Shown: positions 1 to 9,097, counted from the stretch's first letter. The stretch is 64,000 bases of DNA from Variovorax paradoxus (GCF_018614915.1 NZ_JAGGNU010000017.1:186001-250000); one strand, 5' to 3'. Program-made: numbers and translations. Notes: a model not told the origin generated them from the letters alone.

Positions 1-2335
1 CGTTCTGCGCGGTGTTCGATCCAGTGGCACGGCCCAGGTTCTCCGCTGCATCCGCGCGCGCCAGATCTCGCCCGACGGCGCTGAGCCCAGCGCGTTCGCC
101 TTCATTGAAAAGGCCGTTGATCGCACCCGATCGCGCCTGTAGCCAGTCGTTGAACTTCGAGTTCGTGAGCCGGCCCAGACGGTCGGTCTGGTTGCCTGCA
201 TCGGTCACGGCATAGTTCTTCAGGAGCCCCGTCGTTTCAGGCGTCGCGACGCGCTGGAAGGCCGCCATGTCATCGGCCTGCGAGAGACGCGGGCTGAAGA
301 ACTTCGGCGCGAGCTCGGCGCCCTGCGCGGCCGGCTGGCCGTCACCGCCCTGGCGGAAGATCGAAGCCTGCGGGCCAGTGCGGAAGCGCTCCATCCGGTC
401 CTTGTGCAGGGCCAGAGCGTCGCGCCAGGTGTCAACGACATCGGCCGGGAAGAACTCGCCGTCCCTGCCGTTACCAGCGGCCACGTCGTCGACCTTGGCA
501 TCGATGTCGCGGCGCATCTGGTCCAGCGCAGCAGCCTCGCGCGTGCGGCCCTTGGCTTGCGCATCGGCGTGCGCCTCGCCGATCGAGCTGCGCAGGTTCT
601 GCACCTCGCGGAACGAAACCGGCTTCGGGACCGTCGCTGCGCCCGGCGCGTCGCCCATCGCACCCTCGAGCCCCGCGCGGAAAGTGTTGCTGCGGTCAGC
701 GCCGATGGCATAGACCTTGTTCCCTGCCGCGTGCTCGCGCAGCACGTTCATCAGCGTCGCCGGGTCGGCGTCGGGCAGGAAGCCCTGCGCATGCATCGCT
801 TCGGCCAGCGTGTCGGGCGACTGCCCGCGGCCGTTCTGGATGATCGAGCGCAGGTTGCCCGTCTGCTTCAGGTCGCGGATCTCGCCGGCCAGCAGCTGCG
901 CGCCTCGCGAATCCTGCTTGATGCCGCCCAGGCTCTTGATTGCCTGCACGATGTCCTGGCCCTGCCGGCGCACGCCAGGCACAGCCGAGGGCTTCACAGC
1001 CTCGATGGTCTCTTCACCGATGCCGCGGGCCGTATCGATCGCGCGCTGCGCGTTGCCGCCGCCGTTGAAGGTGCCCGGCCCGAGAAACTTATTCTGCGCC
1101 GCACGCATCTCGGGGATCGGCAGCAGAAAGCGAGTCTCGTCGAACGGATCGACCGCATCGAACGCGGCTTGCGTGCGTGCACGCGCAGCTTCGTCGGCCG
1201 CGCGCACCTGCGGCCCGAGCGTGTTGCCGAAGTTCTCGCGCGCCTGCTGAACTGTGCCCGTCGTCGGCGAGACCCGGCGCAGAGTGTCCTGGCGTGCCAC
1301 CTCCTGCGCCTGTTCGGCAGCGAGCAGGCTCGTGTCGCCCGAGTTGCGCAGAGTGCGTCCGAGTTGGCTAATGCCGGGGTTCTGCAGGATCTGCGGCACC
1401 GTGGCGACGCCGCCCCCGCCTGGCTGCTGCACGATGTGCGGGCCTTCCTGGCGCAGCGCGGCGCGCACAGCCGGCAGATCGTCGGCGTTCAGCGCTCCCG
1501 CTTCGAGGATCGACGCGGCATCCTTCGCGCGCTGCGGCGCGAACGTCGAGCGCAAGCCACGCGCGGCCCAGTTCCCGACTTGGCCGGCCGCTTGGAAGCC
1601 AGGAGGCAGAACCGCACCCCACAGCGCGCCCGAACCGGCAGTATCCGGATCGACCAGGCCAGCCGAGACGCCACCCTGCACGCCGCCGCCGGCCATGCGC
1701 GTGCCGACGTTCAGGAGCTGGCCCGTCCGCGTGGTGGGCGCCATCCCGGTGCGGAAGCCCCCAGTCGAGATTGCATCGGCCAGCGGCGCCAAGCGCGGCA
1801 GCACGCCGCGCATCACGGTGCCGATCGCGCCACCTGCGGGCGCCGTCGCCGCGACGTTGCCGATCAGCCGACCGCCGCTGAAAGACGGGCTGGCGTTCTC
1901 GGTGTTGAACTGCTTGAGCCCCGCTTCACGCTCTGCGTTGAACTGTTCGGTGTCGGCCTGCGGCTTCGTGCCCGTGATGAGATCGGACAGCCGCATATCC
2001 GGGCGCCGGCCCGGCAGCCCCGCGGTCAGCGGCGACTCGGGCAGCGAGGTGATCAGATCAGCGCCGGTCTTCGTGCCGCGGTTCATGATCGTGTTTCCGA
2101 CATCAGCGAAGCCCGAGGGGATGCCCTTTGCGAATTCAGCGGGATCGATCTCCACGCCGAAGGCGGCGAGCGTCGGCCCGATGATCGGGATCGCGGCGGT
2201 GCCGAACTTGTTCACGGCGCGCTTCGTCGTCATGCCCTTGGGCTTCGGCTCGTCGTCCCACTGGACGGCCGACTCATCGATGCGGCCTTTCGCGGGCGTG
2301 TCGTCCCACTTGACCAGGCTTTCATCAATCGGCAT
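1..2335 (-). CDS. Large internal virion/ejection-type protein, C-terminus cut by window edge
   Basis: The frame is open for 778 codons from ATG 2335 to the left edge, so the protein is longer than 778 aa. ATG 2335 overlaps the end of the upstream virion gene (stop at 2325). The N-terminus holds two near-copies of a short motif, IDESLVKWDD (residues 3-12) and IDESAVQWDD (19-28). A hydrophobic stretch follows near residues 46-60, then long Ala/Gln/Arg-rich helical sequence. Size, position at the end of the virion cluster and composition fit the DNA-ejection or internal core proteins of podoviruses. No enzymatic motif was recognised in the visible part. The role is inferred mainly from position. 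Confidence 0.75.
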   Translation of the reverse strand, partial: MPIDESLVKWDDTPAKGRIDESAVQWDDEPKPKGMTTKRAVNKFGTAAIPIIGPTLAAFGVEIDPAEFAKGIPSGFADVGNTIMNRGTKTGADLITSLPESPLTAGLPGRRPDMRLSDLITGTKPQADTEQFNAEREAGLKQFNTENASPSFSGGRLIGNVAATAPAGGAIGTVMRGVLPRLAPLADAISTGGFRTGMAPTTRTGQLLNVGTRMAGGGVQGGVSAGLVDPDTAGSGALWGAVLPPGFQAAGQVGNWAARGLRSTFAPQRAKDAASILEAGALNADDLPAVRAALRQEGPHIVQQPGGGGVATVPQILQNPGISQLGRTLRNSGDTSLLAAEQAQEVARQDTLRRVSPTTGTVQQARENFGNTLGPQVRAADEAARARTQAAFDAVDPFDETRFLLPIPEMRAAQNKFLGPGTFNGGGNAQRAIDTARGIGEETIEAVKPSAVPGVRRQGQDIVQAIKSLGGIKQDSRGAQLLAGEIRDLKQTGNLRSIIQNGRGQSPDTLAEAMHAQGFLPDADPATLMNVLREHAAGNKVYAIGADRSNTFRAGLEGAMGDAPGAATVPKPVSFREVQNLRSSIGEAHADAQAKGRTREAAALDQMRRDIDAKVDDVAAGNGRDGEFFPADVVDTWRDALALHKDRMERFRTGPQASIFRQGGDGQPAAQGAELAPKFFSPRLSQADDMAAFQRVATPETTGLLKNYAVTDAGNQTDRLGRLTNSKFNDWLQARSGAINGLFNEGERAGLSAVGRDLARADAAENLGRATGSNTAQN

Positions 2336-4049
2336 ATGCGGTGCTCCCGTCGCTGTACTTCACGACCTTGCGACCGTTCAGCATGCCGGTCTTCACGATC
2401 GACTTGCCGCCGCCGTTGGTCTCGCCGGTATTGAGCGGCGCATACTTCCGCTGGATGCGCTCGACTTCATCGAGTGCGGCGAGACGCTGTTTCGGAGGCA
2501 GCGAGCGGTTTGCCACGCGGCCGGCCTGCGTCTTGTATTCCTCGCGGTCGCCATCGGACTGCGGGCCTTCCATGCGAGGAATGTTCTTCGTCAGGTTGCC
2601 GGCGATCGGATCAAGGCGCGATGCCACCTCGGCGCCGTCTGTCGTGTAACCCACCTGATTGCCCATGGCGTCGACCAGAGAGCCGATCCCGCTGCCGGTA
2701 GGCCCCATCTTGAGCAGCTCGCGCGCGCGAGTGATGTCGCCCAGCATCTCGACCGCGTTCTTGGTCTTGGTGCGGGCTTCGGTGTCGCGCACGACATCGG
2801 CTTCTGCGGTCTTCACCTGGCGCGCCTGCACTGCGGCCTGCGCCGCCTTCTCGGCCGGAGAAAAGTCGGTCCCGCCTGGCGTGCCGATGCCGGTGCCATC
2901 AGCCGCCATGGGAGGCGCCGCAGTAGCGCCGAGCGGTCGGCCGGGCAACGTCACGCCGGCCGGACGCGGAGAGCCAGCGCCGCCCGTGAGCTGCGCCAGG
3001 TAGGCCTCGGCGTTCGCACGGTCGCGCGGATCGCGGATCGCGCCGGGCGTCGCCAGGTCGCGCCGCAGGCCCTCGATCAGGCGGGCTTCGTTCGTCTCCA
3101 GCGTGTCGGCCACTTGGCCCGCCATGCCGCGCTCGGCTGCATTCGTCGGACCCATGCGCCCAGCCATACCGGGAGCGGGCGCGCCGAAGGGTCGACCCGG
3201 CAGGACTGGCAGGACCGGGGGCGTGCCGCCGCGCGCAGAGCCGGTGCCGAGATCCTCGGCGACGGATGTCGGCTGCGGCCGGCCATCGGCGCCGATGGTG
3301 CCCTTGCCGGGCGCGTAGCGTGCGCCGCTGGCGTTGCGCGTATCCTCGAGCGTGCCGACGGCACCGATCGACCCCGGCACCAGGCCGAAGGTCGGGCTTT
3401 CGCCGCCACGCAGCACGCCCACCGAGCCGTTCGGCGAGGCGATGACTTGGTCCTGAATGCCGCCGCGGAAACTCGGATCGTTGGTGTTCACCCAGTTGCC
3501 GCCCTGCTGCTGCCAATTGGGCTTTGTGCGGTCCGAGATGAACTCGGCGATCTTCTTCCCGCCGTTGAATTTGTAGTCGGCGATGACCTGATCGAGCGGG
3601 ATGCGGTAGCGCTCCGAGATCTGCCGCGCCGACATGCCGCCGAACGGAGCCCCGGCAGGCGCGGGGGTCGTGGGTGCCGCAGGACCGCCGGCCGAAGGTG
3701 CGCCACCAAGCAAGCCGCTGGACGACACCGAGCCGCCGCCGCTGGCACCAGGCGCAGAGCCATCGCCGAAGAGGAACATGCGTTCGAAGTCGAGTCCCTG
3801 CTGCGCCTTGGCGAGCGCCGCTTTCCGCGTGTCGGCCTGGCTGGCGTTCTCGTCGATCTGCGACTGCATCAGCGCGCGGCGAAATTTCCGGTCTTCATTC
3901 GCGTCGCGCCCCTGCTGGAACTGATCGACCGCACCGGCGATGCGCTGGCCGAAAGACATCGGCACCGTGGATGGGCCCCCCGCAGCGAGCAGGCTCAAGC
4001 CCAGGCGCGCATCGTCGCTGGCCAGAAAATCGGCAAAGGTCGTTGCCAT
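2325..4049 (-). CDS. Virion protein, probable ejection protein (574 aa)
   Basis: A 574-aa protein that is low-complexity in the middle (Gly/Pro/Ala-rich, about residues 90-400) with charged helical ends. The N-terminal 90 residues are Gln/Asp/Lys-rich and helical. The C-terminus ends in a compact segment with a basic NGRKVVKYSDGS stretch that may form a small beta unit. It lies between two other virion-type proteins and overlaps the next gene by 11 bases. Gene order after adaptor and nozzle genes suggests a protein carried inside the capsid and ejected with DNA, as with P22 gp7/gp20/gp16. I see no sequence motif that proves this. A structural but non-ejected protein is the alternative. Confidence 0.6.
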   Translation of the reverse strand: MATTFADFLASDDARLGLSLLAAGGPSTVPMSFGQRIAGAVDQFQQGRDANEDRKFRRALMQSQIDENASQADTRKAALAKAQQGLDFERMFLFGDGSAPGASGGGSVSSSGLLGGAPSAGGPAAPTTPAPAGAPFGGMSARQISERYRIPLDQVIADYKFNGGKKIAEFISDRTKPNWQQQGGNWVNTNDPSFRGGIQDQVIASPNGSVGVLRGGESPTFGLVPGSIGAVGTLEDTRNASGARYAPGKGTIGADGRPQPTSVAEDLGTGSARGGTPPVLPVLPGRPFGAPAPGMAGRMGPTNAAERGMAGQVADTLETNEARLIEGLRRDLATPGAIRDPRDRANAEAYLAQLTGGAGSPRPAGVTLPGRPLGATAAPPMAADGTGIGTPGGTDFSPAEKAAQAAVQARQVKTAEADVVRDTEARTKTKNAVEMLGDITRARELLKMGPTGSGIGSLVDAMGNQVGYTTDGAEVASRLDPIAGNLTKNIPRMEGPQSDGDREEYKTQAGRVANRSLPPKQRLAALDEVERIQRKYAPLNTGETNGGGKSIVKTGMLNGRKVVKYSDGSTAYAD

Positions 4050-4058
4050 GCTTCCCCC

Positions 4059-4838
4059 TTAGAACGCGCCCGGGCCGCCACCGCCCGAGCCATCCGCCGC
4101 GGCCGAGCCGCCCACGCTGTTGCCCGAGTTGCCCATGAGGCCGCCCGCGAAACCGTATTGCCCGCCGAAGTTCTTTGCACCGTAGAGGCCGTAAGGATCG
4201 ACGCCGCCGTGCAAGAGGTATTCCTGCATGTCGCGGTATTCCTTGGTCCCCGGCTTGACATCAGCGCCGTACTTGAAGCCGCCATAGCCGCCAGTCGCCT
4301 GCACCGTGCCGGGAGGGCCTCCGGCGAAGCTGTCGGGCCCGCCGCCCAGAAGCCACGGGCTGCGGCCGCTGTCGATCAGAGCCTGCTGCGCGGGCAGCCA
4401 GGTAATTTGGTGCTGGGAGAATTCGCCCTCCGCCTTCGGCGCTGGCGCGGGCTCTTGCACGTTGGAGATCGCCCGTTGCCCAAGCCCTTCGGCCAGCGCG
4501 TTCCAGTCCCAGGCCTGCGGCCGCGCCGTGCGGTTGTTCTTGTCGAAGCCGACAGGCTGCGAGCCCATCTGATCGAGCAAGGACGGCACCAGCTGGCGGC
4601 CGTAGTCGCTGAGCGCATATTGATTGTCGTAGGCGGCCTGCTGCCGAGCGCTGAAGGGGCGATCGGTGTATTGCTGCTGCAAGCCCTGACCCTGCACCAA
4701 GTTCTGCAGTAGCCACGGCGTGGCCGGTGCCCAGGGTTCGGCCGCGCTGCTCTTCCCGCCTGCACCGCCGTTCTTGTCGGACTTCATTTCATCGCCCAGC
4801 AGAGAAATGCCGGCGCCGATTGCTGCTCCCCATGGCAT
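4059..4838 (-). CDS. Virion protein, Gly-rich C-terminus (259 aa)
   Basis: The N-terminus (MPWGAAIGAGISLLGDEM) has a short glycine-rich hydrophobic helix of the kind common in podovirus ejection proteins. A Gln/Arg-rich helical segment with many aromatic residues (about 40-150) follows. The C-terminal 80 residues are Gly/Ser-rich and end in GGGGPGAF. It starts two bases after the stop of the 2-oxoglutarate oxygenase-like gene and is followed ten bases later by the 574-aa virion gene, so it is part of the late operon. I recognise no specific family. A capsid-internal or tail-associated role is inferred from context. Confidence 0.55.
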   Translation of the reverse strand: MPWGAAIGAGISLLGDEMKSDKNGGAGGKSSAAEPWAPATPWLLQNLVQGQGLQQQYTDRPFSARQQAAYDNQYALSDYGRQLVPSLLDQMGSQPVGFDKNNRTARPQAWDWNALAEGLGQRAISNVQEPAPAPKAEGEFSQHQITWLPAQQALIDSGRSPWLLGGGPDSFAGGPPGTVQATGGYGGFKYGADVKPGTKEYRDMQEYLLHGGVDPYGLYGAKNFGGQYGFAGGLMGNSGNSVGGSAAADGSGGGGPGAF

Positions 4839-4839
4839 A

Positions 4840-5379
4840 TCAGTTCCTTTCCGTCCGAATGCAGACGATCATCGTGATGCGGTCGCGCTGGCTGTCGTTG
4901 GTCACCCAGTGCGTGTATGCGTTGTCGAACCAGAAGACATCGCCCGGGCGCGTCACCAGCGACTCGCCCTCGAAATGAAACGCCTGTTCGGGCGTGGCCT
5001 CGATCTGAATCGCGTACTTGTCGTAGTAGCGCGCATGCCATCCCGGGTCCGTGTGCGGCTTGCAGACTTGGCCAGGCCTGATGCGGGTGATCAGCACGCC
5101 GCCCAGGCGCTCGCCGCGAACCGCATACATCAGCGGGTGCACCATGTCGCGCACCGGCAGCACGTCGGCCGGCGGATACCAGACGCTGTCATGCGAGCCG
5201 TCGGCCTGCATCGTGTCCGGATCAGCGAAGCGCGCCCAGATGTCCGACAGGCCGTGATGCGGCGAGCCTTCAGGCGCGGTGCGATCGGTGCGCTGGTCCC
5301 AGAGCTCCGGGTGCTCCGCGAGTGCGCGCTGGATGGCGTCGACGTTGAGGCCGCGCCAAAGCAATTTGATGTGGCTCAT
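4840..5379 (-). CDS. 2-oxoglutarate/Fe(II) aspartyl/asparaginyl hydroxylase-like protein
   Basis: A 179-aa double-stranded beta-helix protein of the Asp/Asn beta-hydroxylase-like type. Visible metal ligands are H109 and D111 in KPHTDPGW and H157 in NAYTHWV. R166 or R168 is placed to bind the 2-oxoglutarate carboxylate. FHFEGESLVTRPGD (about 134-147) is the strand pair before the distal histidine. These enzymes hydroxylate protein side chains or small molecules, and the substrate here is unknown. ATG 5379 overlaps the cupin stop (ATGA), so the two are translationally coupled. Both sit inside the virion gene cluster, which is odd for an accessory enzyme. Family assignment is good; activity and target are inferred. 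Confidence 0.75.
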   Translation of the reverse strand: MSHIKLLWRGLNVDAIQRALAEHPELWDQRTDRTAPEGSPHHGLSDIWARFADPDTMQADGSHDSVWYPPADVLPVRDMVHPLMYAVRGERLGGVLITRIRPGQVCKPHTDPGWHARYYDKYAIQIEATPEQAFHFEGESLVTRPGDVFWFDNAYTHWVTNDSQRDRITMIVCIRTERN

Positions 5380-5765
5380 CCCAGCAGTGCCTCGTCGACG
5401 TGCTCGGGGTCGGTGCAGTCGGTCGCCCAGATGCACAGCCATACAGCCGGCGTGATCGCCTCGACGCTGTGCACCTTGCCCGCCTTCATCAAGATCGCCG
5501 CAGGCCCCGTCATCTCCTGCGAGACGCCATCGACAGTCACTTCGACAGTCCCGAGCGCCAGAAACGAGAGGTGGTCGTGATCGTGCGCGTGCTGCGCCAA
5601 GGTCGCGCCTTCGGGGATGTGCGTTTCCTTCACGTAGGAGCCGCCGCCGAAGTGGTGCGAGATGCCCACGCCGAGCGCGGACAGGTCCGCGTCCTTCAGG
5701 GCTTTGCCCTCGCCCGTGGGCAACGGCAACAGATGCCCGAACTCCAGTGCAAGTACGAAGCTCAT
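5376..5765 (-). CDS. Small cupin-domain protein
   Basis: A 129-aa single-domain cupin. The first cupin motif is the His-rich stretch at about 59-65 (H59, H61, H63, H65 in QHAHDHDHLSFL). The second contains H99 in KAGKVHSVEA. The spacing fits a mononuclear metal-binding cupin barrel. ATG 5765 overlaps the stop of the upstream virion gene (ATGA) and is chosen over upstream in-frame ATGs because of that overlap. The gene is coupled downstream to the 2-oxoglutarate oxygenase-like gene. Small phage cupins in this position may be structural, enzymatic or accessory. Nothing in the sequence identifies a substrate. Confidence 0.7.
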   Translation of the reverse strand: MSFVLALEFGHLLPLPTGEGKALKDADLSALGVGISHHFGGGSYVKETHIPEGATLAQHAHDHDHLSFLALGTVEVTVDGVSQEMTGPAAILMKAGKVHSVEAITPAVWLCIWATDCTDPEHVDEALLG

Positions 5766-6472
5766 GCGAACCAGCTCCCCGTCGAAGAGTTGTAGCCCGT
5801 GCTGTCGGTGCCGCCCCAGTTCCAACCGCCGGAACTGGGCGAAGAGCCGCTCGAGTTATTGCTGTTCCACCACGAGTTGCCCAACTGCGCGCCGCCGAGG
5901 GCCGTCGCGAGCGGGTTGCTGCTGGTGCCCTGCGTGCTGGTGCCGGAGCCACCCATGCCGCCCAGCCCCTGCGCGATGCCGGAGAACTGCCGCAAGTAAT
6001 CGAGCGGCGCGTTCTGCTGCGTCGTCGAGTTGTTGATGTCGGATGCGTTGAAGCCGCCGAGCACGCTGAGCAAGCCCATGCCCGCCTGCAGGTTGCCCAT
6101 GTTCTGCGCGTAGCCGTCGTTGAAAACGCCGCGATCGAAGTCCAGGTCGTAGCGGCGCTTTCCCTCCTGCGCGCCTTGATCCCACTGGAACATCTGTTGT
6201 TGCTGGCCGTAGTCGTTGAAGCGCAGCTTGCTTGCGGCATCGCCGATGTTGCGCTGCAGGCCTTCGGCGTTCGCGCGCTCCATCTCTTGCAGGCCCGAAT
6301 TGCCGAAGCTGCCCGAGCGCAGCATGGCCGCATTGGATGCGGGCAGCACCGTGCGACCGTAGTTGTCGACCATGTCTTTGGTCGTCAGGTCGATGATCGA
6401 CTGCAGTTGCGGATTGCTTTTGCCGAGGTACGGGTTAGCGTCCCCCAAGCCCCAATTGGTGGTTTCTGCCAT
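5762..6472 (-). CDS. Virion protein, Gln/Asn-rich (236 aa)
   Basis: The N-terminal half (residues 1-130) is helical and rich in Gln, Arg and Asn. The C-terminal 100 residues are Gly/Ser/Asn/Trp-rich and probably disordered (SNNSSGSSPSSGGWNWGG near the end). It follows the C1q-like gene by 15 bases and overlaps the cupin gene. It resembles short ejection or tail-tip proteins of podoviruses in composition and place only. No family was recognised. Confidence 0.55.
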   Translation of the reverse strand: MAETTNWGLGDANPYLGKSNPQLQSIIDLTTKDMVDNYGRTVLPASNAAMLRSGSFGNSGLQEMERANAEGLQRNIGDAASKLRFNDYGQQQQMFQWDQGAQEGKRRYDLDFDRGVFNDGYAQNMGNLQAGMGLLSVLGGFNASDINNSTTQQNAPLDYLRQFSGIAQGLGGMGGSGTSTQGTSSNPLATALGGAQLGNSWWNSNNSSGSSPSSGGWNWGGTDSTGYNSSTGSWFA

Positions 6473-6487
6473 TGCTTTCTCCAGGAT

Positions 6488-7045
6488 CTAGAGAGGGCGG
6501 GCCAGGTAGCCCGTCATCCATGTTTCGGTTGCCGAGCCGCCCGACGCTTCAGGCACGCCTGCGCTGACGATTCCGAAGCCGGCCAACGTCACGTAATCGG
6601 TCGTGCCGTTCAGCGGAATCAGGGCCGCGACACTCAACGACACCAGCGGCTGCGCCACCAGGCTCACGCCGCCGCGCTTGTAGATGGCGCCGTTTTTCCA
6701 GAGGTGCACCTGCGCGTTCGTCAGCGTGCCGCCGAAGCAGACCTCCGTGAGCACGCCGCTGATCTGGTAGTAGCCCGGCACATTCGGCGTAAAGCGCCCG
6801 TTCGCGGTGTTGAAGCAGCTCGCGGTGTCGTATTCCTCGGTGTTGAGGACGATCTGCGCATAGGTGTTGTTGGGCCACGTCTGCCCACCACTGCGCCAGG
6901 CGCCGAACGCCGGCCCATTCGCCAACTTGTCAGCGATGTCTGCAGTCGAATTGATGATCGGCGTCGCACGGCGCATCCACTCGATCACGGACGTGAAGAA
7001 GTTCGCGCCTGGCGTGACGCGCGGGTCCTGTTCGAGCCTCATCAC
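6488..7045 (-). CDS. C1q-like jelly-roll virion protein (fibre or head decoration)
   Basis: A 185-aa protein whose C-terminal 130 residues read as a C1q/TNF-like beta sandwich. The recognisable pattern is NTYAQIVLNTEEYDT, then a GRFTPNVPGYYQISGVL strand pair, then alternating hydrophobic strands and a final WMTGYLARPL strand. The N-terminal 45 residues (DPRVTPGANFFTSVIEWM) probably anchor it to the particle. C1q-like domains trimerise and serve as head fibres, short tail fibres or decoration in many phages. ATG 7045 overlaps the nozzle gene stop (ATGA). Trimerisation and surface exposure are inferred from the fold. Confidence 0.7.
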   Translation of the reverse strand: MMRLEQDPRVTPGANFFTSVIEWMRRATPIINSTADIADKLANGPAFGAWRSGGQTWPNNTYAQIVLNTEEYDTASCFNTANGRFTPNVPGYYQISGVLTEVCFGGTLTNAQVHLWKNGAIYKRGGVSLVAQPLVSLSVAALIPLNGTTDYVTLAGFGIVSAGVPEASGGSATETWMTGYLARPL

Positions 7046-8499
7046 TCACCGTCCGGGAAAAGGCGGATCGCGTGCGCGGTCTCGCGGTGGTCGCCGACCA
7101 TGTCGAAGCGCACGCGGTGGAAACGCCCCGACTGCCGGACATCGAAACGGCCGTCGTACATCGCTTCGATCGGGCCGCCCTGCAGCGCCTCGCCCTCGTT
7201 CATCTTCCAGAAGCCGCTCGCCGTCGCGCTGGTCGGCGCCTGCGTGAATCGAACGCGCGCCCGGTCCAGCACCGTCACCGTGTCGTCGTCGCCGTAGTCG
7301 CCTGTCGTGTAGCTCGAGCTTTCGCACGCACCGTTGTTCAGCAGCAGCAGGTGCGTGGCATCGAAGTACGCGAACGCCCGACCACCTGAGAGCCAATACT
7401 GCGAATCGAAGGGCACATCGGGCAGCGTGTCGATCGTGCTGGCGTAGGCGTCCAGACCGTCGATCACAGTGCCCGGCGCCGTGAAGGTCAGGGCGGCCTC
7501 CATCACGAAATTCGACTTGCCCCAGCGCTTCGTCTTGACGTTGAACACCAGCGTGCGGTCGAGCGCGCCGGTGCTCGCCCGTGATGCGAAGTTGATCCAT
7601 ACAAGCTGCCGCTGCCGGTCGAAACTGGCCTTCGTGCGATAGCGATAGGTCTGCGAGCTGTTGTTGCGGAACCAGGCGCGCACCTCTGCGCCAACTGCGA
7701 CCGGCCGCGTGCCGTCGAAGAGCCAGAAATCGTCATCGCCGACGATGAAATGCGTACCGCCGATGTCGCACACCGCCTCCTGGCCCACCGCGCCGCAGTC
7801 GTTCGAGCCCGGCACCAGCGTCCACGCCCAGGTGCCGCTCGCGGAACCGACGAACGAACCCAGGAACACGCCGCGCGTCTTGTAGGCGATCACGTAATCG
7901 CCCAGCGGCAGGCCAGCCTGAATGCCGCCCGGCACTGAGACCAAGCGGCCGGTCGTCGCACCCGTGGCAACCGCCGGCACCCAGTCGGTCTGGTTGTTCT
8001 GTGCGCAGCACCACCAGCGATCGTGGGAAACGCCGAAGGTGCCCTCATTCGTGTCGAAGGCAATCACGAAGTTGTTCGACGCGCTGACGACGATCTTCGC
8101 CTTCGGTGCGCCTGCGATTGCAGCGAACGCGCCCGTGGTCGATCCCTGCATCGCATCGACCAGGTTGGACGCGATCGACGTATCGCCGAACTGGCAGATG
8201 CTCCAGCGCGATTCGGTGCTGCCGGTGTAGCTGCCGCCTCCTGCGCTGCGGTCGGTCCAGGCCGTGCCCGTGAGCTCGTAGAGCTTCGTCTGCGTGCCGG
8301 CGAACAGGCGCCGCGTCTCGTCCAACTTCGTGACGACGGTGGCGCCGCGGCAGGCGGCCGGCAGCGCCGCGGCGGTCGTCGCCGCTCCGGTCGGCGCACC
8401 AGCGAACCCGGTTTCGTCCGGAATGATGTGGTCGCAGTCGAGCATGATCCCCGGCGTGTTCGGGTCCACGTCCGGCGCGAAGCCAAGCAGCTTATCCAC
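7042..8499 (-). CDS. Podovirus tail nozzle/stabilisation protein (P22 gp10-like)
   Basis: A 485-aa all-beta protein with repeated short strand units and conserved-looking blocks such as TKLYELTGTAW, GVSHDRWWCCAQNNQTDW and GTHFIVGDDDFWLFDGTRP. This is the layout of the podovirus tail nozzle or stabilisation proteins, which cap the adaptor and close the portal channel. The gene directly follows the adaptor gene, the usual place, and overlaps it by 8 bases and the C1q-like gene by 4. The family call rests on the beta-propeller-like pattern, length and synteny. Confidence 0.7.
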   Translation of the reverse strand: MDKLLGFAPDVDPNTPGIMLDCDHIIPDETGFAGAPTGAATTAAALPAACRGATVVTKLDETRRLFAGTQTKLYELTGTAWTDRSAGGGSYTGSTESRWSICQFGDTSIASNLVDAMQGSTTGAFAAIAGAPKAKIVVSASNNFVIAFDTNEGTFGVSHDRWWCCAQNNQTDWVPAVATGATTGRLVSVPGGIQAGLPLGDYVIAYKTRGVFLGSFVGSASGTWAWTLVPGSNDCGAVGQEAVCDIGGTHFIVGDDDFWLFDGTRPVAVGAEVRAWFRNNSSQTYRYRTKASFDRQRQLVWINFASRASTGALDRTLVFNVKTKRWGKSNFVMEAALTFTAPGTVIDGLDAYASTIDTLPDVPFDSQYWLSGGRAFAYFDATHLLLLNNGACESSSYTTGDYGDDDTVTVLDRARVRFTQAPTSATASGFWKMNEGEALQGGPIEAMYDGRFDVRQSGRFHRVRFDMVGDHRETAHAIRLFPDGE

Positions 8500-9094
8500 G
8501 CTGCATCCTCAAGCGCGAGCCGCTGATTTGCGCCGCGCGATCGGCGCTGTCCAGGCTTGCAATCGCCTTGTCCAGCAGCGAGCCGAACTCGGCAACCTTG
8601 GCGGTGTTCTTCACGAAGATCGCCGCTTCGAGCAGCGCGGCATACAGGTAGATGCTCGGCGCGCGCGTGAGCAGCCAGGTCGTCGCAGCGGTCGAAAGCA
8701 GACCCGGGTGCTGGTAGTACTTCACCTGCAGGTCGAGATTCGCCGTCGGCGTCTGGCCGTAGAGCAGGCGGCCGCCCTCGATGCTGTACTTCGAGGCGTC
8801 GCCCGGCTCCGGCATGTCTTCCAGCGCGTCGGGCGCCATGTACTCGATGCGGGTGACCGTTGCGCTGCGGATTCGCTTGAAGGCCAGCCAGTCGGACGGC
8901 AGCGCCACCCAGTTCTGCCCGGCCGGGATCGTCAACGTCGCGGGCGTGATGCCCCACGAGATGCGCACGCGCTCCCAGATTCGTTCTTCGCCCAGGCGGA
9001 TGAAGTCGGGGACGCGGCTGACCACCGACGTGTCGAAGCGGGCAGCCCACTCCTTCACGGCCAGCTGCAGATCGGTGTAGTTCGACAGTGCCAT
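8492..9094 (-). CDS. Head-tail adaptor protein (SU10/P22 gp4-like)
   Basis: A 200-aa protein beginning MALSNYTDLQLAVKEWAARF. It contains the signature RVPDFIRLGEERIWERVR (about 27-44), the beta segment IPAGQNWVALPSDWLAFKRI, and a Tyr-rich KYYQHPGLL block before a long C-terminal helix. This matches podovirus adaptor proteins, which bind the portal ring and connect it to the tail nozzle. It lies between the capsid-proximal 107-aa gene and the nozzle gene, as expected. The start is the first ATG after a short spacer, three bases from the previous stop. Confidence 0.8.
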   Translation of the reverse strand: MALSNYTDLQLAVKEWAARFDTSVVSRVPDFIRLGEERIWERVRISWGITPATLTIPAGQNWVALPSDWLAFKRIRSATVTRIEYMAPDALEDMPEPGDASKYSIEGGRLLYGQTPTANLDLQVKYYQHPGLLSTAATTWLLTRAPSIYLYAALLEAAIFVKNTAKVAEFGSLLDKAIASLDSADRAAQISGSRLRMQRG

Positions 9095-9097
9095 GGC

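Noticed and set aside
404..2434. A 676-codon open frame on the plus strand
   Set aside because: It is the antisense shadow of the large virion gene that runs from 2335 off the left edge. Its Arg/Ala/His-rich translation has no protein-like pattern.
1254..4712. A 1152-codon open frame on the plus strand
   Set aside because: High GC gives long antisense frames. This one spans three real minus-strand genes and their boundaries and has low-complexity composition.
4840..6333. A single 497-codon minus-strand gene
   Set aside because: Only its last 179 codons (from ATG 5379) read as a protein family. The first part is a shifted frame of the virion and cupin genes.
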